DNA from: Poecilobothrus nobilitatus
Taxonomy: Eukaryota > Arthropoda > Insecta > Diptera > Dolichopodidae
Direction of reading: 5' to 3'
NCBI GenBank assembly: GCA_947095535.1
Contig: OX352773.1
Location: 108,043,450-108,107,449, forward strand
Length of the DNA: 64,000 nt
The notes under the pieces: model-generated
Told to the model about the DNA's origin: nothing
The model's database searches: none
The model's input: only the letters and a program-made list of their open reading frames with translations
Made by a program: the position numbers and the translations under genes
In this document: positions 43,321-53,605 of the stretch, one piece after another
How positions within the stretch are numbered: the stretch's first letter is position 1
Layout: the number at the start of each line of letters is the position of its first letter

Positions 43321-44521
43321 CAAGTAAAAGTAACAGTAAGTCGATGCAACCGACTTATTTATACCGTACACCTAAAAAATTCAAATTAAATTAAAAATCC
43401 ATAAGTTATTTTAGTTAGGTATTTAATATAACTAACCTAAAAAAATTAATGCTTTTACAACCTTTGTACAAAATTTCAGATTTCTATCTTTATTAAATTC
43501 GAAAATATGCTTGTTAGGTCTTGGGAGGTGTGTGAAGGCACGCGGACTACCACCCCAATTCATCTCAAATTTTAGAAACATCAACAGGTTAGAACATTCT
43601 TATATCAAATTTCAAGTTTATATGTTTATTAATTTCGAAGGTATGCTTGTTTGGTCTTAGGAGTTGTGTGGCAGATACCCGAACAACCATTCTAATTCAT
43701 CTTAAATTTTGGACAAATCAGAGATTCAGGAAACAACACCCTAGTACCAAATTTGAAGTTTCTATCTTTATTAATTTCGAAGATATGCTTGTTCGGTTTT
43801 GGGAGGTGTATGGGAGGTACCCGAACGACCACTCCAATTCATCTCAAATTTTAGGCAAATCAGGAATTTAGAAAACAGCACTCTCGTATCAAATTTGAAG
43901 TTCCTATCTTTATTAATTTCGAAGATATGCATGTTCGGTTTTGGGAGTTGTATGGGAGGTACTCGAGCAGCTCCTCCAATTCATCTCAAATTTTCAATAA
44001 ATCAGGGATTCAGAAAACAACATCCTAGTACCAAATTTGAAGTTTCTATCTTTATTAATTTCGAATATATGCTTGTTCGGTTTTGGGATTTGTATGGGAG
44101 GTACCCGAACAAGCACTGCAATATATCTCAAATTTTGGGGATATCAGAGATTCAGAAAAAGACACCCTCGTACAAAATTTTAAGTTTCTATCTTTATTAA
44201 TTTCGAAAATATGCGTATTAGGTTTTGGGAGTTGTATGGGAGGTACTCGAACGCATGGTCCGATTTCGCCCATTTACAATCCCCGTCTTACCTTAGTCAT
44301 TGTTAACCTACAGTATAAATTTCATCAAGATAGCATCATTATTTTTTGAGTTATCGTTCGTACGGAAGGACGGACGGACGGACGGACATCGCTAAATCGA
44401 CTCAGGCGGTGATCCTGATTCGGAATAATATATACATGTCTATACCTAACTCACTTCCTTTTGGTGGTTACAAACACCATACCAAAGTTAATATACCCTA
44501 TACTTAATGTGTAGGGTATAA
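43321..44521 (-). repeat. GTCCGTCCG repeat head with an array of about six 141-bp units, inserted in block X
   Basis: Exactly the DNA that block X copy a lacks. On the minus strand the head comes first: a TATACCCTA/TAGGGTATA hairpin (44494-44520), GAGTCGATTTAGCGATGTCC plus a GTCC run (44380-44400). Array units follow, with plus-strand landmarks TGCTTGTTCGGTTTTGGGAG or variants at about 43508, 43648, 43789, 43930, 44071 and 44213. The left end begins CAAGTAAAAGTAACAG. Apparent ORFs inside are products of the array. Its class is unknown to me; a non-autonomous DNA element is possible. Confidence 0.75.
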
Positions 44522-44639
44522 TAATTCTATCCTATTCTATATTTAATCAATTTTAATTTTTGTATACTAACTTTTTAATAAAGTTTAAGATTAAGTTTAT
44601 TAAATAAAACAAACTTTATAAAAGCTTTTTAATATTTTT

Positions 44640-45510
44640 ATATTAGCTTGTAAACTCTACATTGTTGTAAACATTATCCATTACAGAAATCTCAAACAAT
44701 GTCTGAAAAAGCGTTTAATCTTAAAAAAGATTTATAGAGTATTGCAATTCACACAAAGTGATTGGTTAAAAAATATTTTGGTGTAAATAACTTTTATAAA
44801 ACAAACGCAAGAAATTCGAAAAAGATTTTTTCAAGTTAATAAACATTTCCGCATTCGGTAAGACCATGCAAAATATTGATAAAAAAGAGATATTAGAATA
44901 ACAACCAGTTGGGAAAACAAAGAAAAATGTTTAGGAGTTCGTGGTTTCATAGTAAAACCTAACTTTCATAGTCTATTGTCTTTCATTTCCGAATTAGCCG
45001 CGGTTAAACTTTCTAAAACCCGTGTTTAATATAACAAAACAGTATACTTTGGTTTTACGATTCTTTAGCAATCAAAAGTCCTAATGTAAGATTTTCATTA
45101 TGAATATATGAAATCAAAAACTCAAAACAATCTCTTGCTAAACTATATAGATACAGACAGTTTCATGATACAGACAGTTTTTTGATACTTCTGATTATGA
45201 AAAAGATAACCCATATAGTTTTCCTATTATTAATAAAAATATTTTAGGATTATTTAAAGATGAAATGAGTGCCAAGATTATTTCTGAATTTATTCGATCA
45301 AAAATATATTTTATTGAAATTTTTAAAAATAAATCAATCACAAAAGCGAAAGGAGTTAAAAATTACATTGTTAATGATTTTACTTTATACTATAAAAATT
45401 ATTCATTTGAATAAAAAATTATTTATAGAAATATGAATATTTTTAGATCTAAATTTCAATTCATTTTAGTTTTAGAAACAAAATCTGAATAAAATAGCTT
45501 TAAGTGCTTT
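44640..45510 (+). pseudogene. DNA polymerase type B fossil, palm to C-terminus (best copy)
   Basis: The best copy of the fossil. Blocks in order with few stops: IIHYRNLKQCLKKRLILKK, RVLQFTQSDWLKKYF, FEKDFFK and FGKTMQN (motif B region, about 44840-44875), KPNFHSLLSFISELA, TVYFGFTIL, YIDTDSF (motif C, about 45143-45163), FDTSDYEKDNPYSFP, LGLFKDEMSAKIISEF and KAKGVKNYIVNDF, then RSKF. In protein-primed polymerases of Polintons and related viruses these follow in this order. A small duplication repeats the DTDS codons before FDTSDY. The copy stops at about 45413. Inactive; the source element has no other gene left in the window. Confidence 0.75.
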
Positions 45511-45566
45511 AAATAAAAAAAGATATATATTATTAAATAATTGTAATACATATGCTTAAACATTTC

Positions 45567-45682
45567 GATCTAATCAGATCAATCAGATCAATTTTTGTGA
45601 TATGATCTTTTTTTTCCTCAGATTAAAGATCATGTTTGATCTGATCTTTTTTAGGATCTAGATCAGATAATTGATCTAGATC
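45567..45682. repeat. GATC-dense block
   Basis: Eleven GATC tetramers in 116 bp, several within short palindromes such as TAGATCTA and TTGATCTAGATC. No further function seen. Confidence 0.7.
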
Positions 45683-46176
45683 TAAATATCTGCATATGCT
45701 TCGAGGCACAATGCTATTCCTACTTAATTTTAAATATAAAAGTTTCTAAATAATTTTGTATAATACAAATAATGTAAATAATTTTGTGTAATACAATTTA
45801 ACTTTTTTTTTATTGTACTCATGTTTACACTAGTTACAAATTTAAATTATATATTGTACACATTTTGACTTAGCTTATTAAGAATTCATAATGTTTCTTT
45901 CTCACAAAGCTTAACAAATAGTTTGAGATAAAAAATAAAACGCTAAATTTTCCAATAATTCAATTTCGATCAATTTTATTACAATCTTTCTTTTTCAACG
46001 ACTCGATAGCGATTAAACTTAAAAAATTAGACAATATTATATTAAATCTTATTCTAACTGAAAAAAAAAATGCCATTAACATTATGATCATATAGTTCCT
46101 TATGCATAGTTCATTGACCTTAGTAGTAACAAAAGGAATTATAATCGACGTTACATAAGAGACATATGATTGTAGT

Positions 46177-46205
46177 CATAGATATATTAAGTACTTTAGA
46201 TTGGC
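46177..46205. repeat. Left terminal inverted repeat of the P-like element
   Basis: 29 bp, inverted partner of 50338-50365 with a one-base length difference in the middle. Confidence 0.9.
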
Positions 46206-46542
46206 ACTTCCTCTTTCACTCTAATGTATTTTCCTATACACGAAATTTCAGTCAAAAATAAAACATACGACATCCAAGTAATGTCGTTGATTTGATGTAA
46301 GTTGGATGGCAGCTGTTTTTGAATCATAAAATTTCATTAAAATTATTATAAAATCGCAGTACAGTTTCTCATTAGTTTCTCCATAGATATTGGATATGTG
46401 TATTATCATGCAGATTTATAATATTTAAATTCTAAATTTGAAGAGAATAGACAAGAATAGCAAACAAGCAAATTTCAAAAAAAAGAATTACAGAAAAAAT
46501 TTATAGTATCGTATTTATCGATTGGAAAACTTTGTCCAAGGT

Positions 46543-47300
46543 ACATATATAATTTGAATATTATTTTCTTTTTTAATTTATACAAACTTCATATTTTTAG
46601 TCACTGGAACGACAATAAGCAAGTATTCAGGATTTAGAAAAATTCAAAATTACAAAAAGAAAATAAAAATTTAAAAGATAGTATTGGTAATAAACTATTA
46701 CTAGAAGAACAAGTTTATGATTTACAAACTCGATTAGCAAGTGAAAATGAAGCTGCAGATACGATTGCACTAAGGATAAATATTTTTTTCTATTAAATAT
46801 TTAGTACTTAAATCTATAACATAAATTTTTATTTTTACATATATTATTTGAATATTATTTTCTTTTTTAATTTATACAAACTTCATATTTTTAGTCACTG
46901 GAACGACAATAAGCAAGTATTCAAGATTTACAAAAAATCAAAATTGCAAAAAGAAAATAAAATTTAAAAGATATAAGGACTCAGATTTTCTAGAACGTGA
47001 ATTGAATAATTAGATTTCATGAGATCTTATTGATACTAAGAATCAAGAGTATCAATTACTATTACAACAAACAACTAGGTACGCAAATATGCATTTAAAA
47101 TTACTAATATATTTGGCTATATTTATTTTTTATGAACCATATTTTTAATTTTAGGATCATATGTACGGATAATATACCTTTCCAAATATATGTACAACTA
47201 TATGTTCGGATAATAAACAAACTCGGTGGCCAAAGAATATAATGGCATATTTCATATAATGGTGATCCATAAACACCTATCAGTAGAATAATTCTCAAAC
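46543..47300 (+). pseudogene. Exon-like coiled-coil segments inside the P-like element (possible gene capture)
   Basis: On the strand opposite the transposase, three segments each follow a pyrimidine-rich TTTTTAG: 46601, 46895 and about 47155. The first two begin with the same SLERQ codons and lie in a direct repeat of about 130 bp (offset 294). The first continues with heptad-like LLLEEQVYDLQTRLASENEA. The second has DSDFLERELN and, after stops, NQEYQLLLQQTTR, ending at AG-GTACGC, a plausible splice donor (47077-47082). Stops interrupt all of them. I do not recognise the protein; a captured host coiled-coil gene fragment is one explanation, chance another. Confidence 0.4.
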
Positions 47301-47465
47301 GATGAGCACGAGCTGTATTAAAGTGATAAAATATAAAATAAAATATTAATGTTATTGCAAAATAAATTTTCTTTTTTCCACACTACCCATGGGGTAAAGA
47401 AAAAGGTGCGTTTTTTTAAGTGGCTCCCCAGGAGGCCTATTCCACTTTACAGAAAAAATAAATAT

Positions 47466-47993
47466 TTAAACAAAGGTAATACAATAACAAAAAACAAAGA
47501 TAATTGAAATTAATCCACCAAAATTTTTCAAATCTATTAATCTTGATTCTTCTTTTTCTCCATCAAGGATTGTTTCAATGCAAGAAGAACAAATTATTTT
47601 TTGTAAAATTTTTCTTTGAATCCATCCAGCAATATATATTACTGCAGTGTCGATGACAGGACTAATTGCTTGTAAAGGTATGTCATCTATACATATTTTT
47701 TCATCTAAATTGTCTTCATCCATGACATTTAGAGAAAATGAATTTGAATTAATTTTGTCCAATGTTCTTCTGGATGAGACCGTTAATATTTTAATATCCA
47801 TTTGTTCCAAACAATTTGCTTCTGCTGAAGATTTGATTTCATTTTTAATTAAAAGCCTTTTGTAAGCTGACATAAATTGCGCTACTGTAGGATTATTGTT
47901 CCAGTATCCACGGCTTCTTATAGCTGAAAAAAAAGTTTCCAAATGGTCTTGACTAAATTTAAGGGTACAAATATAGTGTAAATCATCATTTGT
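47466..47993 (-). pseudogene. P-like transposase C-terminal domain
   Basis: Minus strand, in the same frame as the core at 47994-49004 but cut off by one in-frame TAA (47994-47996). The ORF has METFFSAIRSRGYWNNNPTV, the conserved C-terminal block of P-element/THAP9 transposases, then a variable tail with a short Cys pair (ICSSCIETI). The single stop is the only break between core and C-terminus. Confidence 0.85.
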
Positions 47994-49004
47994 TTAAAAA
48001 TATTCTTTGTACATTTGTTCGAAAGTGTGAGTAGCCAAGATAAAACCTAAAAATCCTGTTTTTACTCGCAAATCTATTATTTTCGCTCCTTGAATATCAG
48101 CAGTTGTTCTTAAATCCATTAAATAATGTCGGGCGTTTTTAAAAAAATTAAAGTAATCTTCTTTATTTCTTTCCCCTATAGCGTTTTTATATCCTTTTCC
48201 GAATTTTGTTTTTGAATTAAAAATATCAAATAAATCATTTAATATCCTAATAAATTCTATTGTAGCTTTACATTTAATAAGTGATTTATGCTGTGTTTCG
48301 GATAAATATTGTAACGCATCTGCTACACTTTTACTGAATGTTTGTGCAGCTAGTTTTACTTTCATTTTCTGATTTTGCCATTCGATATGCTTTTTAGCCA
48401 AATGTATTCCTTCTGTGGTTTGCAAATCATACAAATTTTCTATAAATTTCCATTCTGTTTTATCACCATTTTTATTGTACATTAATTCTTTAGTAGCTAA
48501 TGTATTTCTGATCAACTTAAGCATATGAGCAATATCAAGTAATATAAATATTTTTTTATTAGTTAGCGGATTTAAAAAGAACGGTTTCATATTCTTGGGT
48601 TTTAAATTAGCTCCCAATTCTGCAGCCATTGCTATATTGCTGGGTGGACCATCAAAAGTTAGATTAATTATTTCAATATTTGCATCTTTTAAAAAAATTA
48701 AGGCTTCTTTTATTATATTTGCCTTTTCTGAACCGTTCAATCCTTTAACTGCAAAGTATCCAATAGGAATTTTCCATCTATCGTTTATTGCGTTAATCAT
48801 CAAAACAAAAACTTCAGTTGCTATAGGGAAAGAATCATCTAATTGTCTTTTGAAATTACAGTCAACTCTTGCTATAAATTTTTTTTTAATTTTATCATAC
48901 TGCACATGTTTTCTTATAGACATTTCATCCATCAGTAAGCAACAGTAAATTTTTTTTTCTCGGGTTTTCATTTTTATAGCATTTAAATCCCGGTTCGCCA
49001 TCAA
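47994..49004 (-). pseudogene. P-like transposase catalytic core
   Basis: 336 open codons. CCLLMDEMSIRKHVQYD (first catalytic Asp region), LTFDGPPSNIAMA (GTP-binding/RNase H-like region) and FILLDIAHMLKLIRNTL are P-element superfamily signatures, as in THAP9. The RNase H-like fold with its inserted GTP-binding domain would be expected here. A one-base shift in a short homopolymer around 48988-48996 separates it from the N-terminal part, which overlaps in another frame. Confidence 0.9.
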
Positions 49005-49227
49005 TAGACGAATACCATTGTCTTAATGTCCTTGGAGATGGTAATTTATTTTTAAATACTGTTCTTAAATAATTATACGCCCTAGGAGAATAAAAATGTA
49101 ATGTTATTGCAAAAGATCGTAAAACAGGTGGGTACTTAGTACCATGTTTTCCAGTTTTTATTGCTTCCAGCATTTTTTCTGTGTCATCTGATTCTATTGT
49201 CGATTGTAATATATATATCATGTGCAT
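48925..49227 (-). pseudogene. P-like transposase N-terminal helical region
   Basis: 100 codons in a second frame: FYSPRAYNYLRTVFKNKLPS and PRTLRQWYSSIDGEPGF are conserved in THAP9-like transposases, just before the catalytic domain. A 2-bp contraction of the AT microsatellite at about 49208-49218 separates it from the coiled-coil frame. Confidence 0.85.
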
Positions 49228-49580
49228 TTTCTGATATTAAACACCGTTTTTTCAGATCAAAAATAATATTTTTTAACGATGCAATTTTTTTTTTTGAGTA
49301 AAATTTATTATTCTGTAATTTCTTAACTTTTAACTTTTTGGCAAATAATTTTTTTTTTAATTTATGAACATTCAATTTTAATTTAGCGGGGAGTTATTTT
49401 TGATAACGGTAATTCAACTTTACTAATAACTTTTTCAGGCGATTCTAAATTCGTAGTTACTAAATTAAGATGTTTGCTGGTTTGTGCTGTTACATTATTT
49501 AAATTACTACTTAAACTAAAATTAGATTCTACAACTACATTATTCTTTAAATCTTCATCCTCAAATCTACTTAGATTCAC
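49184..49580 (-). pseudogene. P-like transposase linker and coiled coil
   Basis: 49184-49375 is Lys/Leu-rich with heptads (KLKKKLFAKKLKVKKL), like the leucine-zipper segment after the THAP domain in P transposases. 49383-49580 is an acidic/Ser-rich linker in another frame, broken by a homopolymer shift near 49375. Confidence 0.7.
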
Positions 49581-49599
49581 TTGAACTTTATCACATAAA

Positions 49600-49715
49600 A
49601 TTTCAAGTTGAGAACAATATTTTGAAATTAAAAGGGAAAATTAATTTTATAATCATGCAAATTTTCATAACTAGCGTGATGCCTATATGTATTTTTAGAA
49701 ATTTTTTGTACTTAC
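49600..49715 (-). other. Probable first intron of the P-like transposase gene
   Basis: On the minus strand a perfect GTAAGT-type donor follows CTGAAAC (plus-strand CTTAC at 49711-49715). An AG acceptor before TTCAAGTGAATC lies near 49594-49600. It lies between the THAP exon and the linker. The boundary is an inference. Confidence 0.45.
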
Positions 49716-49774
49716 GTTTCAGATGAATCTAAATGTGGAGATCTTGGATTTTCTTTTAATTTCTTTTCTTTTTT

Positions 49775-50023
49775 TTAATTTTCTTTTAATTTTGTCGTAC
49801 TAAAGCTGAATGGCTTTAACAGACATTCCTCACTGAAATGTTCGCTACAAACACAGGATCTATCTGGATTCACTTCACTTTGTTTATTTAAATATTTAAT
49901 ATGAAAAATCCACTTATTTTTTAAATCCTCGTCGTTCGGAAACTTGTGAAAAGAGATGTTCTTATATTTATAATATGTAATTAAACATCCCTTTACACAA
50001 CAAGATTGACAAGAATTGTACAT
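49775..50023 (-). pseudogene. THAP DNA-binding domain of the P-like transposase
   Basis: 82 codons from ATG at 50021-50023: CCVKGC, ISFHKFPND, LKNKWI and SCVCSEHFSEECL give the C2CH zinc pattern and the AVPTIF-region counterpart of a THAP domain. In P transposases this domain binds sites near the element ends. The domain itself looks intact; downstream frame breaks make the gene a pseudogene. Confidence 0.88.
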
Positions 50024-50337
50024 GTTTTTTAGTTTTATTTTATATTTACTTGTATAATATTTTATAATAAATTTTTAGTTTAATTTTTTAACACTTTTTT
50101 TATTTAAACACTTTTTATTTTATATTTATTATTTTCTTTTTCATTTTTTAACACTTGTTTTATTTTTATTTCACTACATTTAAGAACTACTTATAAAAAA
50201 TTTTAGTTCAAAGAATTTTGGCGCAAATTTCCATTTTTAGCGGGCACTGTTTCCAGGGGAAACTAAATTTAAATTTACACAAAAAAAAACATCAATAAAC
50301 AGCTGACTCAAAATTGACTGAATTTTTCTTTTATGTA

Positions 50338-50365
50338 GCCAATCTAAAGTACTATTATATCTATG
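50338..50365. repeat. Right terminal inverted repeat of the P-like element
   Basis: 28 bp, followed by the 8-bp target duplication ATTGTAGT (50366-50373). Confidence 0.9.
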
Positions 50366-50771
50366 ATTGTAGTACATAAAAAATCTATCGAAAAGCGATG
50401 ATTAAAAATTAATTAAATTAATATTTTATCCTATCACGATGACATCTGGTGAAGGATAGAATTAATAATGAAGTTAATTAACTATTATACTATGTGTTAC
50501 AATTATGAAACAATTCTAACGATTTCTTATAGTAAAAAAGAGAAAAACGATTTCGGTAATTATTGATAATTAGAAGTAACAATATATGTACATAAAAATT
50601 TGGATAATTCGAAGTAACAATATATGTACATAAAAATTTGGATTATTATTGCTAAGTTTAAATACAATACAAAAATAATGATTAATTTATTTTCAAGTGT
50701 TGATGGTTGGTTCCATAGATGTTGAGATCCTGGACGGTGTAACTCAGGATGACTTTAGATAAGTATTTCCT

Positions 50772-52177
50772 GTATTTTTATACACGTACTATAAGTATCG
50801 GTTATAATAAAATTACTCCTCCGTTTGTAACACCTCGAAATAAGCGAGCTAGATATACCTTCAAAGGTATGGATCGGATCAGAATCAAATTCTGAGTCGA
50901 TTAAGCGATGTCCGCCCGTCAGCACGCTAACTCAAAAACTAAGCTAGCTAGAAACTAGAAGATTGCTAGAATATTGAAATTTACACAAAATATTCTGGAA
51001 ACAATTTGTAGGTTCCCTATTTTCTTTGGTTGAGTTCCGACCAAAACTTCGGGTAGCTCCCGAAAAACTAAGTTTTAGATCTTCACAATTTTTTTGAAAT
51101 AGAGCCATGAAATTTTAACTGCTGATAGATATCATAAAAATATTAAGTTTTTGTGAATATAAAAATTTCGGTAGCCCCACCCGTTAAGGAGCTACAGCCC
51201 GCCAAAGTTCGAAAAATTTCTATATTTAAATTGTTATAACACAAGCTCTATAATGTATATCTTCAATCTGATTCCAAACGATAGGTGCTTTTATGAGCTT
51301 TACAAACATGTATATAATAGATATATACTTGTGATATACAGTGTCTTAATTTACCGTTATGCAAAATTGAATTATTGCAAAATCCTTTAATCCTTCTATC
51401 TTCGAAACGGTTTTTTTTTGTATCACTCCCCGTTTAGGAGCTGTAAGGGGTCAAAAACTGAAAATTTCCTATTTTTAAAAATCTGTAACTTAAACACCTG
51501 TCAAAATTTTTTTGATTAAAATTTATGTACATATGTATATACATAAAAATTAAAGCTTCAATATTACACTCTTATTTCTGTTAACAACTTTTTTTAATAG
51601 CATAGGGTTACTTTATGGTTGATGCAAGTGTTACTTGATTTTTTCAAATTTTCTAACAAATTTCTTTAACGAATTTTTTGCATTTTGTTTTACTCGATAA
51701 TTTGAAATTGTTGAGGATGTAATGCGTAGAACAAAAAAATGTAAATAAATAAACAACATAACGGTTGCTTGAGGAATTTTTATTTATATGATATTGATAT
51801 ACATACATACTTATATAATATCATGTTTATTTACATATTGTATGTGTCACTGATGAATGAATGATAAGAGTATAGATGTATATTATATAGCGCCGTATTT
51901 ACATACATATATGTATTTTATTGTACTTATAAAAAATTATTCTATGAATGGAAGTATTTTTAAAGAAATATTGCAATGTATGGCGATATACTTATAACAA
52001 TATAAATATACTATGTGCGCATTAATATAACATAATATTTAAAATTATATTTACTATTTTCTACTAAGTAAATTTAATATACATTTACCGCTTAGTATTA
52101 AATGGTACTATAGAATTTTTGAAAAAGTTTTGGATTGATAATCGTTATGTGGAAGCTTAGAATCTGCTTTTGAAGAA
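50772..52177 (-). other. BEL-1 copy 3 3' non-coding region (longest version)
   Basis: Contains the nested head near 50790-50940 (GAGTCGATTAAGCGATGTCC and CTAACTCAAAAACTAAGC). It also has about 420 bp (51050-51480) absent from copies 1 and 2, with a repeated GGAGCTACAGCCC / GGAGCTGTAAGGGG motif. No gene seen. Confidence 0.6.
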
Positions 52178-52181
52178 TATA

Positions 52182-52561
52182 AGTTAGCAACAGTTAAAAT
52201 TATAAATCCAAATTTCAACATATCATATTACAATTTCATAAATCTTTATTTTCAATACATTTTTTATTAAATATTAACCTGTCGAATCATCAAATTAACC
52301 TGTGAAATTAGTTCAACATAATTTCCCAACATAAGTCACGCGGAATCAACATATATCGAGTCAGCAGAATGCAGGTAGAACAATTCAATCAATGTAAAAT
52401 TCATTTTTTAATAAATCAATTATCATTTTAACTTGATACAATAAAGTCAAAATTTTAAAAATAAACCTAAAATTTGTCTTCTAATTTCATTTTAAGTTTT
52501 TATAACTAAAATTAATAATTATACTATTTTTTTTGGTTACTTGGAATAAAAAATAGCAACA
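52182..52561 (+). repeat. 5' LTR of errantivirus B
   Basis: Matches 61262-61640 up to the common GGAATAAAAAAT. Its last few bases differ from the 3' LTR because the adjoining hairpin starts at 52557. Confidence 0.85.
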
Positions 52562-52600
52562 CTAATGGTCCCTGCACCCGAGCAGGGACCATTAGTGTTG
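52557..52600 (+). repeat. Perfect 19-bp stem hairpin at the LTR/primer-site junction
   Basis: Arms 52557-52575 and 52582-52600 are exact reverse complements around a 6-nt loop ACCCGA. They are GC-rich in otherwise AT-rich DNA. The right half reads TGCACCCGAGCAGGGAC (52573-52589), close to a tRNA-Lys primer site (TGGCGCCCGAACAGGGAC). The hairpin looks like an inverted duplication over a primer site. Confidence 0.8.
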
Positions 52601-52890
52601 AACAAGTGAATAGTAAATAGCTACCTGAAAGAAAAGAAAATAATTATTAAAATAAAAATTTGTTATAAAAAGCTAAAAAAAAAAAAAAAATAAAACTATT
52701 TAGAAAACTATTAGTGTAAATTTTAAAATAAAAGAAAAGAAAAGAAATTTTTTTAATTTAAAAAGAAAAAAATTAAAATTAAATAAAATAAAACTATTAT
52801 TGTAAAATTTGAGTATTTGAAATCAAAAAAACTATTAGTGAAAAAAAAAAAAAACTAGCTATTTAAAATTAAAATTAAGAAAATATCACA

Positions 52891-53112
52891 AAATTGCAAA
52901 TCTTTCCTTTCAAAGAGTACCGTTTACCAACAAATATTACTTTTCAACACGTGCAGCAAGTAATTCAAGGAGTATCATCCGAGAACGAAATTGATTTTAC
53001 CCAAAGGACTAGGAAACGAGGCCCCCGAGTAGCATCCCAGCAAAAAGGAGCTGTCGCACAAGGCAATAATCAAAACCTGATAAGTGTTGGCAGCAGCCGC
53101 CTGGTCTGGTAA
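52891..53112 (+). other. Coding-like short ORF in the leader of errantivirus B
   Basis: An open frame of about 70 codons, clearly less AT-rich than its surroundings, ending at TAA after SSRLVW. It has no ATG at its start (first possible start TTG), so it could be an exon or a captured fragment. Blocks include FPFKEYRLPTNITF and a basic RTRKRGPRVASQQKG. I do not recognise it. It could equally be a relic of an insertion in the leader. Confidence 0.35.
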
Positions 53113-53542
53113 ACTCAAAATACTGCAAATGGTTCTACAAATGTTCTACAATTCCAAGTCGCCATGTTTATATAAGTTGATTATTAATTTTTAATAGTTA
53201 AGAAAAAAATAAATTTGAAGAAATTAAAAAAATATTTTGCGTAAATTTAATTTACAAGCAAATTAAATAAAATAAAAATATAAAAAAAAAAAAAACATTT
53301 TTAAATAAGAATTGCAAAAGTTTTTCGTAAATTTAACCACAATTTACGAATAAAATTGAATAAGAAAAAATAAGTATAAAATAAAATTATTTTTTAAGAA
53401 TTGCTAAGGATTTGCATAAATTTAACCACAATTTGGCAAATTCAGATAAATATCCTCATCTGTAAGGAGAAAATTATAATAGAAAAAAATTTTAAAAGAA
53501 ATAGTTATATTAAAAAACTAAAAATTATTTTGGTTTCATTTT

Positions 53543-53605
53543 ATTTGCTGTGATTTAAGCCTACTCGTCGATACCTAAGGTGAGGCTGCCTTAGGCACAG
53601 CAAAT
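53543..53605 (+). other. Structured stem-loop in the leader of errantivirus B
   Basis: Outer stem ATTTGCTGTG/CACAGCAAAT (53543-53552 with 53596-53605) encloses an inner hairpin CCTAAGG/CCTTAGG (53574-53580 with 53589-53595) with an 8-nt loop. Stable pairing in an A-rich leader suggests an RNA element, for example packaging or dimerisation, but this is inference. Confidence 0.6.

Larger units (their letters stand above)
41866..45728. repeat. AT-rich duplicated block (block X, copy b)
   Basis: Second copy of 233-2429, in the same orientation after the same BEL-2 fragment. It is interrupted by the repeat insertion 43321-44521 and keeps the C-terminal polymerase segment lost from copy a. 42460-43320 is AT-rich with no convincing gene. 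Confidence 0.7.
46177..50365 (-). mobile_element. P-element-superfamily (THAP-type) transposon, 4189 bp
   Basis: Bounded by imperfect terminal inverted repeats of 28-29 bp, each starting CATAGATATA and ending ACTTTAGATTGGC (46177-46205 and 50338-50365). Flanked by the 8-bp direct repeat ATTGTAGT (46169-46176 and 50366-50373), as in P elements. The empty site is seen in the other BEL-1 LTRs. The minus strand encodes a THAP-domain transposase in several frames. The 3' third holds exon-like plus-strand segments. Frame breaks make it non-autonomous. Confidence 0.92.

Noticed and set aside
43647..44349. ORFs in the 141-bp array, up to 133 codons
   Set aside because: 141 is a multiple of 3, so frames stay open through the units; no protein family resemblance.
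48595..48948. Plus-strand 117-codon ORF in the P-like element
   Set aside because: Antisense to the conserved transposase core, with no domain of its own.
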